Below are positions 24,642-33,164 of a stretch of 64,000 bases of DNA, one piece after another (the stretch's first letter is position 1; each line of letters opens with the position of its first letter). The notes beneath the pieces are model-generated. The model searched no databases. It saw nothing but the letters and a program-made list of their open reading frames with translations, and had not been told where the DNA came from. The DNA comes from Nocardioides carbamazepini (lineage in GTDB: Bacteria > Actinomycetota > Actinomycetes > Propionibacteriales > Nocardioidaceae), in assembly GCF_024614185.1 (NCBI RefSeq), contig NZ_JAHTLF010000018.1:128429-192428 (forward strand), in the 5' to 3' direction. A program made the position numbers and the translations under genes.

Positions 24642-25619
24642 ATGGCCACGATGACCCTCGCCAAGGCGCTCAACGCCGGCCTGCGCAAGGCGATGGAGGA
24701 CGACGACAAGGTCGTCATCATGGGGGAGGACGTCGGCGCGCTCGGCGGCGTCTTCCGGATCACCGACGGCCTGCAGAAGGACTTCGGCGACGCCCGGGTG
24801 ATCGACACCCCGCTGGCCGAGTCCGGCATCGTCGGCACCGCCGTCGGCCTCGCGATGCGCGGCTACCGGCCCGTCGTCGAGATCCAGTTCGACGGCTTCG
24901 TCTATCCGGCCTACGACCAGATCGTGTGCCAGGTCGCCAAGATCCACTACCGCAGCCGGGGCAAGGTGCGGATCCCGATGGTCATCCGGATCCCGTTCGG
25001 CGGCGGCATCGGCGCCGTCGAGCACCACAGCGAGTCGCCCGAGGCGCAGTTCGTGCACACGCCCGGGCTCAAGGTCGTCGCCTGCTCCCACCCGGCCGAC
25101 GCCTACGCGATGATCCAGCAGGCCGTCCACGCCGACGACCCGGTCGTCTTCCTCGAGCCCAAGCGGCTCTACCACTCCACGAAGGCCGAGGTCGACGAGT
25201 CGGCTCCCGCCGCTCCGCTGTGGCAGTCGCGGGTGGTCCGCCCGGGCTCGGACGCGACGCTCGTCGCCTACGGCCCGACCGTCTCGACCTGCCTCGACGC
25301 CGCGACGGTCGCCGCCGAGGAGGGCCGCTCCCTGGAGGTCATCGACCTGCGCACCCTCTCGCCGCTCGACCTCGTTCCCGTCATCGAGTCGGTCCGTCGT
25401 ACCGGTCGCCTGGTCGTGGTCCACGAGGCCCACGTGACGCTCGGCGTCGGCGCCGAGATCGCCGCCCGGGTCACCGAGACGTGCTTCCACTCGCTCGAGG
25501 CCCCGGTCCTGCGGGTCGGCGGCTTCGACACGCCGTACCCGCCCGCCCGGATCGAGGAGGCCTTCCTGCCCGACCTCGACCGGATCCTCGACGCCGTCGA
25601 CCGGACCTTCGGGTTCTGA
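24642..25619 (+). CDS. bkdB: 2-oxoacid dehydrogenase E1 component, beta subunit
   Basis: The 325-residue protein matches the E1-beta family: IMGEDVGALGGVFR, RVIDTPLAESGIVGTAVGLA, IQFDGFVYPAYDQI and VVFLEPKRLYH. The C-terminal transketolase domain contains SLEVIDLRTLSPLD and VVVHEAH. With the alpha subunit it forms the heterotetrameric thiamine enzyme. GAGGAGG precedes the ATG, one base after the alpha stop. It is part of the bkdA-bkdB-bkdC operon. Confidence 0.93.
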   Translation: MATMTLAKALNAGLRKAMEDDDKVVIMGEDVGALGGVFRITDGLQKDFGDARVIDTPLAESGIVGTAVGLAMRGYRPVVEIQFDGFVYPAYDQIVCQVAKIHYRSRGKVRIPMVIRIPFGGGIGAVEHHSESPEAQFVHTPGLKVVACSHPADAYAMIQQAVHADDPVVFLEPKRLYHSTKAEVDESAPAAPLWQSRVVRPGSDATLVAYGPTVSTCLDAATVAAEEGRSLEVIDLRTLSPLDLVPVIESVRRTGRLVVVHEAHVTLGVGAEIAARVTETCFHSLEAPVLRVGGFDTPYPPARIEEAFLPDLDRILDAVDRTFGF

Positions 25620-25630
25620 GGAGTCTGCAG

Positions 25631-26971
25631 ATGACGAACGAGTTCAAGCTTCCCGACGTCGGCGAGGGCCTCACCGAGGCCGAGATCGTGGCCTGGCGGG
25701 TCAAGGAGGGCGACGTCGTCGCGGTCAACGACGTCGTGGTCGAGATCGAGACCGCCAAGTCCGTCGTCGAGCTGCCCTCGCCGTACGCCGGTCAGGTGCT
25801 GGCGCTGCTCGCCGCCGAGGGGGACACCGTCGAGGTCGGCACGCCGATCATCCGGATCGGCGAGCCGGGCGCCGCCCCGGTACCTGCCACTCCCGCCGCT
25901 CCGGCGGGCCCGCCGGCGACCGAGGTGATCGACACGAACATCCCGCCGGAGGGCAATGTCACGCTCGTCGGCTACGGGCCCAAGCAGCGGGCGCTCAAGC
26001 GCCGCGCGCGCAAGGCCGCGCCCGACGAGCTCGCCGCCGTCGTGGTCCCCGGGCCGGTCGCTCCCGATCCCGACCGCCCGGCCCGGACCCTCGCCAAGCC
26101 GCTGGTGCGGCGTCTGGCCCGCGACCTCGGGGTCGACCTGACGGCGCTGGTGCCGACCGGCCCGAAGGGCACCGTCAGCAAGGAGGACGTGCTCGCCGCG
26201 GCCGGTGGTGCCGCGCCCATCGCGCCCACCGGGCCGGTCGCCCCGGTCGCCCCGGTCGCCGCCGACCCGGCCGGCCGCGAGACCCGCGAGCCGATCAAGG
26301 GGGTGCGCAAGAACATGGCCGCCGCCATGGTCTCCTCCGCCTTCACCGCCCCGCACGTGACCGAGTGGGTGACCATCGACGCCACGGCCACCGTGGAGCT
26401 CGTCGCCCGCCTCAAGGAGCGCCGCGAGTTCGCCGGAGTGAAGGTCAGCCCGCTGCTCGTGGTGGCGCGGGCCTGCCTGCTCGCCCTGCGGCGCGCCCCC
26501 CTGCTGAACTCGACGTGGGACCAGGCCGCCCAGGAGGTCGTGGTCAAGAACTACGTCAACCTCGGCATCGCCGCCGCCACCCCGCGCGGGCTGGTCGTCC
26601 CCAACGTGAAGGACGCCCATGCGCTGTCGCTCGTCGAGCTCGCCCGGGCGCTGGAGGCGCTCACCGCGACCGCCCGCGAGGGCCGTACCCAGCCGGCCGA
26701 GCTCGCCGGCGGGTCCTTCACGATCACCAACGTCGGCGTGTTCGGCGTCGACGGCGGCACGCCGATCATCAACCCCGGCGAGTCCGCGATCCTCTGCCTC
26801 GGCGCCATCAAGCCGCAGCCGTGGGTCGTCGGCGACCAGGTGGTCCCGCGCCAGGTGATGACGCTGTCGCTGTCCTTCGACCACCGCCACATCGACGGCG
26901 CCACCGGCTCGCAGTTCCTCGCCGACGTCGCCGACCTGGTCAACGACCCCGCGACCGCACTGCTGTTCTGA
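25631..26971 (+). CDS. bkdC: Dihydrolipoamide acyltransferase (E2) of the branched-chain 2-oxoacid dehydrogenase complex
   Basis: The 446-residue protein has one lipoyl domain (residues 1-78, lipoylated Lys in EIETAKSVVEL) and a Pro/Ala linker. A peripheral-subunit-binding domain lies at about 155-190 (KPLVRRLARDLGVDL). The catalytic domain has the CAT-like active site SFDHRHIDGATG near the C-terminus. It transfers the acyl group from lipoate to CoA. The start follows bkdB by 11 bp. The operon ends in a GC-rich repeat region and a hairpin at 27243-27261. Confidence 0.93.
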   Translation: MTNEFKLPDVGEGLTEAEIVAWRVKEGDVVAVNDVVVEIETAKSVVELPSPYAGQVLALLAAEGDTVEVGTPIIRIGEPGAAPVPATPAAPAGPPATEVIDTNIPPEGNVTLVGYGPKQRALKRRARKAAPDELAAVVVPGPVAPDPDRPARTLAKPLVRRLARDLGVDLTALVPTGPKGTVSKEDVLAAAGGAAPIAPTGPVAPVAPVAADPAGRETREPIKGVRKNMAAAMVSSAFTAPHVTEWVTIDATATVELVARLKERREFAGVKVSPLLVVARACLLALRRAPLLNSTWDQAAQEVVVKNYVNLGIAAATPRGLVVPNVKDAHALSLVELARALEALTATAREGRTQPAELAGGSFTITNVGVFGVDGGTPIINPGESAILCLGAIKPQPWVVGDQVVPRQVMTLSLSFDHRHIDGATGSQFLADVADLVNDPATALLF

Positions 26972-26976
26972 GCTGG

Positions 26977-27235
26977 ATGGCGCGAGCGCGTCGCTCGTGC
27001 CTCGCGCCGCGCTGCCGCGCTCGCGGTCGGCTCGGGTAGGCGGTCGGGTTGGCGTGGCGGCCACACGTCGGCGCGGCGTGAAGCGTCGCTCTCGTCGGCT
27101 TCGGTCGCTCGTGCCTCGCTCCCTGCGCCTCCTCGCCCGCCGTTCGCGCCGTGGCCTGGAGAGGAGGAGGGGCGCGAGCGCGGTCGCCTTGGGTAGGTGA
27201 TCGGGTTGGCGTGGCGGCCACACGTCGGCGCGGCG
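26977..27235. repeat. GC-rich intergenic repeat with two 45-bp direct copies
   Basis: 27034-27078 and 27191-27235 are the same 45-bp sequence with two mismatches (starting GGGTAGG, containing TCGGGTTGGCGTGGCGGCC). The segment beginning ATGGCGCGAGCG at 26977 and ending TCGGGTTGG near 27052 resembles the element after the tRNA gene at 56141-56288. The segments between are GCTCGC-rich and partly self-complementary. No coding content is apparent. Confidence 0.7.
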
Positions 27236-27242
27236 CCGGGCC

Positions 27243-27261
27243 GGACACCTCGGAGGTGTCC
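27243..27261. terminator. Bidirectional hairpin between bkdC and the DUF1707 gene
   Basis: GGACACCT (27243-27250), CGG, AGGTGTCC (27254-27261): perfect arms just beyond the stop of the minus-strand gene and downstream of the bkd operon. Confidence 0.65.
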
Positions 27262-27266
27262 GATGC

Positions 27267-28121
27267 TCAGGCGCAGGGCTCCTCGCCCTGCGTGAGCAGC
27301 TTCCCGGCGAGGGTCGTCGTGATCCGGTAGCAGCTGCCGCTCGAGCGGTTGCCCGCGGAGACCACCACCGCGGCCCGGCCGTCGGTGCGCAGGATGGTCA
27401 CGCCGAGGACGTCGACCGGACCGGTGGCCGAGCGCTGTGCGGTGTCCACGTGCCGGAACATCGCGTCGATGTCGACCTCGGCCAGCGAGATCAGGCCGGG
27501 CTCGAGTGGTGCGCTCGGCGTCCGTGCGCCGTCGTCGAGGAAGATGCCGTCCTGCAGGAACCAGCGGTGGATCTTGCCGTGCGCTCGGGAGGGTCGATAG
27601 ATCACGACCTGGTGGTCGGTGAAGCCGAAGGCCAGCGCGCGAGGCTGTTTGCCGAACTCCTCCTGGTAGAGGGTGGCGAAGCTGCGCACGCCGTCCGGCG
27701 TGAAGGCGTAGGCAGGCTCGTCGACCGGTTGGCCTTCGTCGGCCGGCGGCTCCGGCTCGAGCGCGCGGGGCACGTCGGCCGGCTCGGCGGCGGGTGCCGG
27801 CTCGGTCAGGCTGGTGGCGCTGGCCGGCTCGGGCCCGTCGTCCTGGAGCGCCGTGTATGCCGCTCCTCCGGCGACCACCAGCGCGATCACCGCCCCGGCG
27901 ACGGCGAGGCGCGACCTCGTCAGGAGCCCGCCCGCGGTGGGCCCACTCCGGAGGTCCTGGGTGAGGCTGGCGAGCTCGTCCCTGGTCTCCGCGCGCAGGG
28001 CGAGCTCGCCTCGCCTCTCCCACTCGGCGCGGGAGAGTCGGCCCTCGCCGTACGCCGACTCCAGGAGGCTCAAGGCAGCCATTCGATCGGCCTCGCTCGC
28101 CCACCTGTCGTGCTCGTGCAT
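27267..28121 (-). CDS. DUF1707-domain membrane protein
   Basis: The 284-residue protein starts with a DUF1707 domain (residues 10-60, including YGEGRLSRAEWERR and RAETRDELASLTQDL), the SHOCT-like helix pair of actinobacterial membrane proteins. One transmembrane helix follows (about 70-92), then a Pro/Glu-rich linker and an extracytoplasmic domain of about 150 residues with no recognised family. Its last part contains a cysteine pair (SCYRITTTL and the terminal PCA). It is divergent from the kinase gene. Function unknown. Confidence 0.75.
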   Translation of the reverse strand: MHEHDRWASEADRMAALSLLESAYGEGRLSRAEWERRGELALRAETRDELASLTQDLRSGPTAGGLLTRSRLAVAGAVIALVVAGGAAYTALQDDGPEPASATSLTEPAPAAEPADVPRALEPEPPADEGQPVDEPAYAFTPDGVRSFATLYQEEFGKQPRALAFGFTDHQVVIYRPSRAHGKIHRWFLQDGIFLDDGARTPSAPLEPGLISLAEVDIDAMFRHVDTAQRSATGPVDVLGVTILRTDGRAAVVVSAGNRSSGSCYRITTTLAGKLLTQGEEPCA

Positions 28122-28248
28122 GGCTCGACGCTACCGGGCGGACGGCCGCCCCTCTCTGCTCGTCAGGGCCGGGAGTTCATGGCCCAGATCGTCCACAGGC
28201 TGGGGACAACTGTTCGCCAGCCCCGCGGCCAGCGGGTAGAACGGCGGG

Positions 28249-29334
28249 ATGTCGCCGCCGCCCGATCCGCCCGACGTGCTCGGTCCCTACCGGGTCGTGC
28301 GGCGCCTGGGCCAGGGCGGCATGGGCACCGTGTACGACGCCCTCGACACCGTGCTCGACAGGCACGTCGCGCTCAAGCTGATCGTCCCGGAGCTCGCGGA
28401 CGACCCGGACTTCCGGGCGCGGTTCGTGCGCGAGGCACGAGCCCAGGCCTCCTTGGACTCGCCGCATGTCGTGCCGGTCTTCGCGCACGGAGAGATCGAC
28501 GGCCGGCTCTACCTCGCCAGCCAGCTGGTGCCCGACGGCGACCTCGGCGCCGCGCTGCGCGCCCACGGTCCGCTGTCGCCGACCGAGGCCGCGGACCTGG
28601 TCGCGCAGGTCGCCGACGGACTCGCCGAGGCGCACCGGGTGGGCCTCGTGCACCGCGACATCAAGCCGGCCAACGTCCTGCTGCGGCGCCGCGGCACCCA
28701 CACCGTGGCCTATCTCGCCGACTTCGGGATCGCCGGCCCCGCGGACGCCGACCCCGAGCGCGGGATCCTGGGCGACCTGCAGGCGCTGGGGCGGCTGCTG
28801 GGTGCGTGCCTGACCGGCCGGGCGCCGTACGACGGCGGGTCGGTGCCATGCCTCCCGGGGCCGGTCGCGCGGGTCCTGCGCGACGCGGTGGCCGGCTATC
28901 CCTCCGCCGTCGCACTGCGTGACGACCTGCGGGCGAGCGTCGCGGCACCTGCTCCGCCGGCCCGTCGGATCGGCCGGATCGGCCGGACCGGGCGGATCGG
29001 GCGGATCGGTCGGATCGGTCGGATCGGTCGGATCGGCCGGATCGGCCGGATCGGCCGGATCGTGGCGGCTGCGACGGCGGTCGTCGCCGCCGTCGCCGGC
29101 GCGGCCATCCTCGTCGCGCGCGACGACCCGCGGGTCACGGGCGAGCCGGATGCCGTGGCCACTCTCGCGCGCGCCCTCCAGCGTGACGCCGCCCTCGATC
29201 CCACGACGGCGGCCTGCACCGCGCGCACCCTCGTCGTCGCCCACGGCCCCCGCCGTCTCCAGGACCTCCCCGTCGACACCGTCCTGGCCGCCGCCGCGGG
29301 CTGTCTGTGGCCCGCTGCCTCCGGCCCGCGCTGA
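28249..29334 (+). CDS. Membrane-anchored Ser/Thr protein kinase with a shortened activation segment
   Basis: The 361-residue protein has a PknB-type kinase domain: glycine loop LGQGGMGTVYD (20-30), Lys43, Glu62, HRDIKPANVLL (135-145) and DFG (158-160). About 18 residues after DFG the sequence already reads GDLQALGRLLGACLTGRAPYDG, the helix normally found after the APE motif. The GTxxYMAPE P+1 loop is therefore missing. Residues 240-271 are a tandem Arg-Ile-Gly repeat, followed by one transmembrane helix (about 272-292) and a short extracellular domain. It could be a pseudokinase or a constitutive kinase. ATG 28249 follows GGCGGG. Confidence 0.82.
   Translation: MSPPPDPPDVLGPYRVVRRLGQGGMGTVYDALDTVLDRHVALKLIVPELADDPDFRARFVREARAQASLDSPHVVPVFAHGEIDGRLYLASQLVPDGDLGAALRAHGPLSPTEAADLVAQVADGLAEAHRVGLVHRDIKPANVLLRRRGTHTVAYLADFGIAGPADADPERGILGDLQALGRLLGACLTGRAPYDGGSVPCLPGPVARVLRDAVAGYPSAVALRDDLRASVAAPAPPARRIGRIGRTGRIGRIGRIGRIGRIGRIGRIGRIVAAATAVVAAVAGAAILVARDDPRVTGEPDAVATLARALQRDAALDPTTAACTARTLVVAHGPRRLQDLPVDTVLAAAAGCLWPAASGPR
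28966..29061 (+). repeat. 9-bp tandem repeat encoding Arg-Ile-Gly
   Basis: About 10.7 copies of CGGATCGGN, one with a C substitution (ACC). It encodes a highly basic juxtamembrane segment in the kinase. Third bases vary in blocks, suggesting recent expansion; copy number is likely to differ among strains. Confidence 0.9.
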
Positions 29335-29370
29335 GCAGCCCTCCTGTCGAGAGTCTCGGGAAGGGCGGTC

Positions 29371-30288
29371 TCACGCCGGTGCGGGATACCGCGTGTAGTC
29401 CCGGGCCCGGCGCACCAGTGCGGCGTGGAGCCCGCGGACGACCTCGGGCTGGGGGACCCCGCGGCGCGTGCAGGCCACCAGGGTCACGGTCGGCGGCTCA
29501 CCGTCGATCGCGCGGTAGGTGATCATCCCGCTCTGCTCGAGGGGGTGGCCCATCACGGTGAAGTCGGGCAGCAGGGTGAAGCCGATGCCCTGGGCGACCA
29601 GCGCCTTGCCCAGCTCGGCGCCGTCGGCGGTGTAGCAGACCTCCGGCATGGCCGTCCCGAACCAACGGTGCGCGAAGCGGTTCATGAGGTAGCCCGGTCG
29701 CATCTCGACGAACGGCTCGGAGCGCAGGTCGTCCGCGGTGAGCGTCTCCCGGGCCGCCAGCGGGTGGTCGGGCGTGAGCACCGCGACCGGCCGGCCGTGG
29801 ATGAGGTCGGCGCGGGCGACGTCGGGCGGGACGTCGTCCCCCTCGAGCATGTTGACCAGGCCCAGGTCGAGGGAGCCGGCGGCGATCTCGGCGAAGATCT
29901 CGGACTGCTGCATGTTGCGCAGCTCGACGGTGACCTCGGGGCTGGCCGCGCGGAACCGCCGGACGGCGGGGATCAGGAGCGTGGAGCTGGCGGCCTGCAC
30001 GGTCCCGACGTGGACCACCCGGGAGGCGGCCGTCTGCTCGCGGGCGGCCGCGCGGATCCGCCGGACCGCGTCGACCGCGTCGACGATGTGGGGGAGCAGG
30101 TCACGGCCCCGCCTGCTGATCCGCGCGCCGGAGCGATGACGGTCGAGGAGGGTGACGCCCAGCTCGCGTTCGAGGCGCATGATCGACTCGGAGAGCGCGG
30201 GCTGCGAGATGTGCAGGTGCTCGCTCGCGCGCCGTAGCGATCCGTGCCGTGTGATCGCATCGATGTACTCGAGCTGCTCGATGCGCAT
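29371..30288 (-). CDS. LysR-family regulator of the ssu operon
   Basis: The 305-residue protein has an N-terminal LysR winged helix (MRIEQLEYIDAITRHGSLRR, SQPALSESIMRLERELG) and a periplasmic-binding-like effector domain. ATG 30288 follows AGGAGG by eight bases. It is divergent from ssuD across a 159-bp AT-rich gap with an inverted repeat at 30392-30416, so it probably controls sulfonate utilisation in the way CysB/Cbl-type regulators do elsewhere (inference). Confidence 0.9.
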   Translation of the reverse strand: MRIEQLEYIDAITRHGSLRRASEHLHISQPALSESIMRLERELGVTLLDRHRSGARISRRGRDLLPHIVDAVDAVRRIRAAAREQTAASRVVHVGTVQAASSTLLIPAVRRFRAASPEVTVELRNMQQSEIFAEIAAGSLDLGLVNMLEGDDVPPDVARADLIHGRPVAVLTPDHPLAARETLTADDLRSEPFVEMRPGYLMNRFAHRWFGTAMPEVCYTADGAELGKALVAQGIGFTLLPDFTVMGHPLEQSGMITYRAIDGEPPTVTLVACTRRGVPQPEVVRGLHAALVRRARDYTRYPAPA

Positions 30289-30391
30289 GGCGGGACTCCT
30301 CCTGGACGGCCTGTTCCTCGGCTGCAAGCGATCGTGAAGCCCTATCGCCCCACCGTGAGAACCCATGGCGGAACCGGCGGGAACCCCTTGC

Positions 30392-30416
30392 ATCGATCTA
30401 ATACTAGTAGTTCGAT
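30392..30416. promoter_or_regulatory. Candidate LysR operator upstream of ssuD
   Basis: ATCGA (30392-30396) and TCGAT (30412-30416) flank a 15-base AT-rich core containing ACTAGT, in a T-N11-A-like arrangement. This is the most AT-rich stretch in the region and ends about 30 bp before the ssuD start. Confidence 0.5.
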
Positions 30417-30447
30417 TGAATTAATCACTTGGTGAGCGAGGAGTTCG

Positions 30448-31551
30448 ATGTCCCTGAAGTTCAACTGGTTCCTGCCGACCAACGGCGGAGACGGTCGCCA
30501 GGTCGTCGGCGGCGGCCACGGCGTCGACGCCGGCCCGGCCGGTCGTCCGGTGACCGTGCCCTACCTCGGCCAGATCGCCCGCAGCGCCGAGCAACTCGGC
30601 TTCGAGGCCGCGCTGGTGCCCACGGGCGCGTGGTGCGAGGACGCCTGGGTGACCACGGCGATGCTCTCGCAGGTCTCCGACAGCCTCGGCTTCCTCGTCG
30701 CGCTCCGTCCGGGCCTGATGTCGCCGACGCTGGCGGCGCAGATGGCGACGAGCTTCCAGAACCTCTCCCGGGGGCGCCTGCTGCTCAACGTCGTCACGGG
30801 CGGCGAGAGCGCGGAGCAGCGCGCGTTCGGCGACTTCCTCGACAAGGAGGCACGCTATGCCCGCTGTGACGAGTTCCTGACCGTCGTGCGACGGCTCTGG
30901 GACGGCGAGACCGTCGACTTCGCCGGCGAGCACATCCGGGTCGAGGGTGCGCGGCTCCACCAGGTCCCGCACCGCCGTCCCGAGATCCAGTTCGGTGGTT
31001 CCTCGCCGGCTGCCGGACAGGTCGCCGCGCGCCACGCCGACGTCTATCTCACCTGGGGGGAGCCGCCGGCCGCCGTCGGCGAGAAGGTCCGCTGGATCCG
31101 CGAGCTCGCCGCGAAGCAGGGCCGTGAGCTGAGCTTCGGCCTCCGGGTCCACGTCATCAACCGCGACACCTCCGAGGAGGCATGGGCCGAGGCCGACCGA
31201 CTGCTGTCCGGCATCGACGACGCCAGCATCGCCGAGGCGCGCGCCGGGCTGGCCCGCAGCGAGTCCGTCGGTCAACGGCGGATGCTCGACCTCAGTGGCG
31301 GCACCCGCGACGACCTGGAGATCCACCCCGGCCTGTGGGCGGGGATCGGGCTGGTCCGCGGCGGCGCCGGAACGGCGCTGGTCGGCAGCCACGAGGACGT
31401 CGCGAACCTGATCGAGGAGTACCACGCCGTGGGCATCGACCAGCTCGTCCTCTCCGCGTACCCCCATCTCGAGGGCGCCTACTGGTTCGGGGAGGGCGTG
31501 CTGCCCGTCCTGGAGGGGCGGGGCCTGTGGAAGCGCCCGGTGGCGGCATGA
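30448..31551 (+). CDS. ssuD: FMNH2-dependent alkanesulfonate monooxygenase
   Basis: The 367-residue bacterial-luciferase-family protein shows SsuD landmarks: FNWFLPTNGGDGR, LGFEAALVPTGAWCEDAW, SLGFLVALRPGLMSPTLAAQ, RLLLNVVTGG and EIQFGGSSPAAG. It releases sulfite from alkanesulfonates using FMNH2 and oxygen. The flavin reductase SsuE is not encoded here; the HpaC-like reductase or another would be needed. ATG 30448 follows GCGAGGAG. It is the first gene of ssuDCBA and overlaps ssuC by the ATGA motif. Confidence 0.95.
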   Translation: MSLKFNWFLPTNGGDGRQVVGGGHGVDAGPAGRPVTVPYLGQIARSAEQLGFEAALVPTGAWCEDAWVTTAMLSQVSDSLGFLVALRPGLMSPTLAAQMATSFQNLSRGRLLLNVVTGGESAEQRAFGDFLDKEARYARCDEFLTVVRRLWDGETVDFAGEHIRVEGARLHQVPHRRPEIQFGGSSPAAGQVAARHADVYLTWGEPPAAVGEKVRWIRELAAKQGRELSFGLRVHVINRDTSEEAWAEADRLLSGIDDASIAEARAGLARSESVGQRRMLDLSGGTRDDLEIHPGLWAGIGLVRGGAGTALVGSHEDVANLIEEYHAVGIDQLVLSAYPHLEGAYWFGEGVLPVLEGRGLWKRPVAA

Positions 31552-32402
31552 GCGTCGACACCGCTCCCCGTGAGCTGGTCTCCGCCGCAGCCGGTACGCC
31601 GGCCGCGCCCGGCCGGCCGCGTCCCCGCCGGCGGAGGATCGAGCTGCCCTACCGGCTGCTGCGGCTGCTGAGCCCGTTCATCCTGGTCGGCCTGTGGCAG
31701 CTCGCCTCCTCGACCGGCCTACTGGCCGAGCGCACCTTCCCACCTCCGGCCACCGTCGTCGACACCGCGCGCTTCCTGTGGGAGAGCGGCGAGCTGCCGG
31801 ACGCGATCCTGGTGTCCCTGCGCCGCGCAGCACTCGGCTTCCTGCTCGGTGGCGGCCTCGCCGTCGTCCTCGGCGCCGTCGCGGGGCTCAGCCGGCTCGG
31901 CGACGCTCTCGTCGACCCCTACGTCCAGATGCTGCGCGTGCTGCCCCTCTTCGGGCTGGTGCCGCTGTTCATCATCTGGTTCGGCATCAAGGAGGAGCCG
32001 AAGATCTACCTGGTCGCGCTGTTCGCGCTGGTGCCGCTCTACCTGAACCTGGTGGCCGCCCTGCGCGGGGTCGACCGCGATCTGCAGGAGGTCGCCGCGT
32101 CGCTGCGGCTGAACCGCTGGGAGCGGCTGCGCCATCTCTACGTACCCGCGGTCCTCCCCGGTGCGCTCGTGGGGCTCCGGCAGTCGCTGGGTGCCGCACT
32201 GGTCGCGCTGGTCGTCGCCGAGCAGGTCAACGCCGGCGCCGGTCTCGGCTACCTCATCAACAACGCCCGCGACTTCCTCCGCACCGACATCATCGTGGTC
32301 GCCCTGCTCTGCTACGCCGTCCTCGGCCTTCTCACCGACGCCGTGGTCCGGGTCCTCGAACGGGCGGCCGTGCGCTGGCGCGACGAGGGGGTGCAGCGAT
32401 GA
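31548..32402 (+). CDS. ssuC: Aliphatic sulfonate ABC transporter, permease
   Basis: The 284-residue protein has about six membrane helices and the BPD permease EAA loop (EVAASLRLNRWERLRHLYVP). It forms the membrane channel for sulfonate import. Start and stop overlap the neighbours (ATGA at both ends: 31548-31551 and 32399-32402), giving tight translational coupling with ssuD and ssuB. Confidence 0.93.
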   Translation: MSVDTAPRELVSAAAGTPAAPGRPRPRRRRIELPYRLLRLLSPFILVGLWQLASSTGLLAERTFPPPATVVDTARFLWESGELPDAILVSLRRAALGFLLGGGLAVVLGAVAGLSRLGDALVDPYVQMLRVLPLFGLVPLFIIWFGIKEEPKIYLVALFALVPLYLNLVAALRGVDRDLQEVAASLRLNRWERLRHLYVPAVLPGALVGLRQSLGAALVALVVAEQVNAGAGLGYLINNARDFLRTDIIVVALLCYAVLGLLTDAVVRVLERAAVRWRDEGVQR

Positions 32403-33118
32403 GTAGCCCGATCGTCGCGGCCGCGCGCGGCGTACGTCGCGCCTTCGGGGACCACGTCGTCCTCGACGGCATCGACCTCGAGATCCGCACCGGCGAGTTC
32501 GTCGCGCTGCTCGGCCGGTCCGGCTGCGGCAAGTCCACCCTGCTGCGGATCCTGGCCGGTCTCGACGGCGGCGCCGAGGGCGAGGTGCTGGGGGGACGGG
32601 AGCCGGCGGTCGTCTTCCAGGATCCCCGGCTCTTCCCGTGGCGCCGGGTGCTCGACAACGTCGCTCTCGGACTCCGTGGCCCGGACGCTCGCGAGCGCGC
32701 CGAGCGGGTGCTGGCCGAGGTCGGCCTCACCGGCCGGGAGCGAGCCTGGCCGCGCCAGCTGTCCGGTGGCCAGCGGCAGCGCGTCGCCCTCGCCCGGGCA
32801 CTCGTCCGCGAGCCCGACCTGCTGCTCCTCGACGAGCCGTTCAGCGCGCTCGACGCGCTCACCCGGATCTCCGCGCAGGAGCTCGTCCAGAGCCTGGTCG
32901 AGACCCACCAGCCCGCCGTCCTCATGGTCACCCACGACGTCGAGGAGGCGCTGCTCCTCGCCGACCGGGTGCTGGTGATGGACACCGGCGGCCTGGTCCA
33001 CGACGAGCGCATCGACCTGCCGCGGCCCCGCCGCCGCGACCACCCCGAGATCGTCCGTCGCCGCTCCGCCCTGCTGCGGCTGCTCGGCGTGGACCAGGGA
33101 GCCTCGGTCCCTGCCTGA
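32399..33118 (+). CDS. ssuB: Aliphatic sulfonate ABC transporter, ATPase
   Basis: The 239-residue ABC ATPase has Walker A LLGRSGCGKST, a Q-loop in VVFQDPRLFPWR, signature LSGGQRQRVALARAL, Walker B LLLLDEPFSALD and switch His in MVTHDVEEAL. The FPW after the Q-loop is typical of the nitrate/sulfonate/taurine subfamily. It powers SsuC. Confidence 0.95.
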   Translation: MSSPIVAAARGVRRAFGDHVVLDGIDLEIRTGEFVALLGRSGCGKSTLLRILAGLDGGAEGEVLGGREPAVVFQDPRLFPWRRVLDNVALGLRGPDARERAERVLAEVGLTGRERAWPRQLSGGQRQRVALARALVREPDLLLLDEPFSALDALTRISAQELVQSLVETHQPAVLMVTHDVEEALLLADRVLVMDTGGLVHDERIDLPRPRRRDHPEIVRRRSALLRLLGVDQGASVPA

Positions 33119-33164
33119 CCGTCCCCGTGCGTCTGCACACCCATCCCGAGAAGGACAGAGATTC

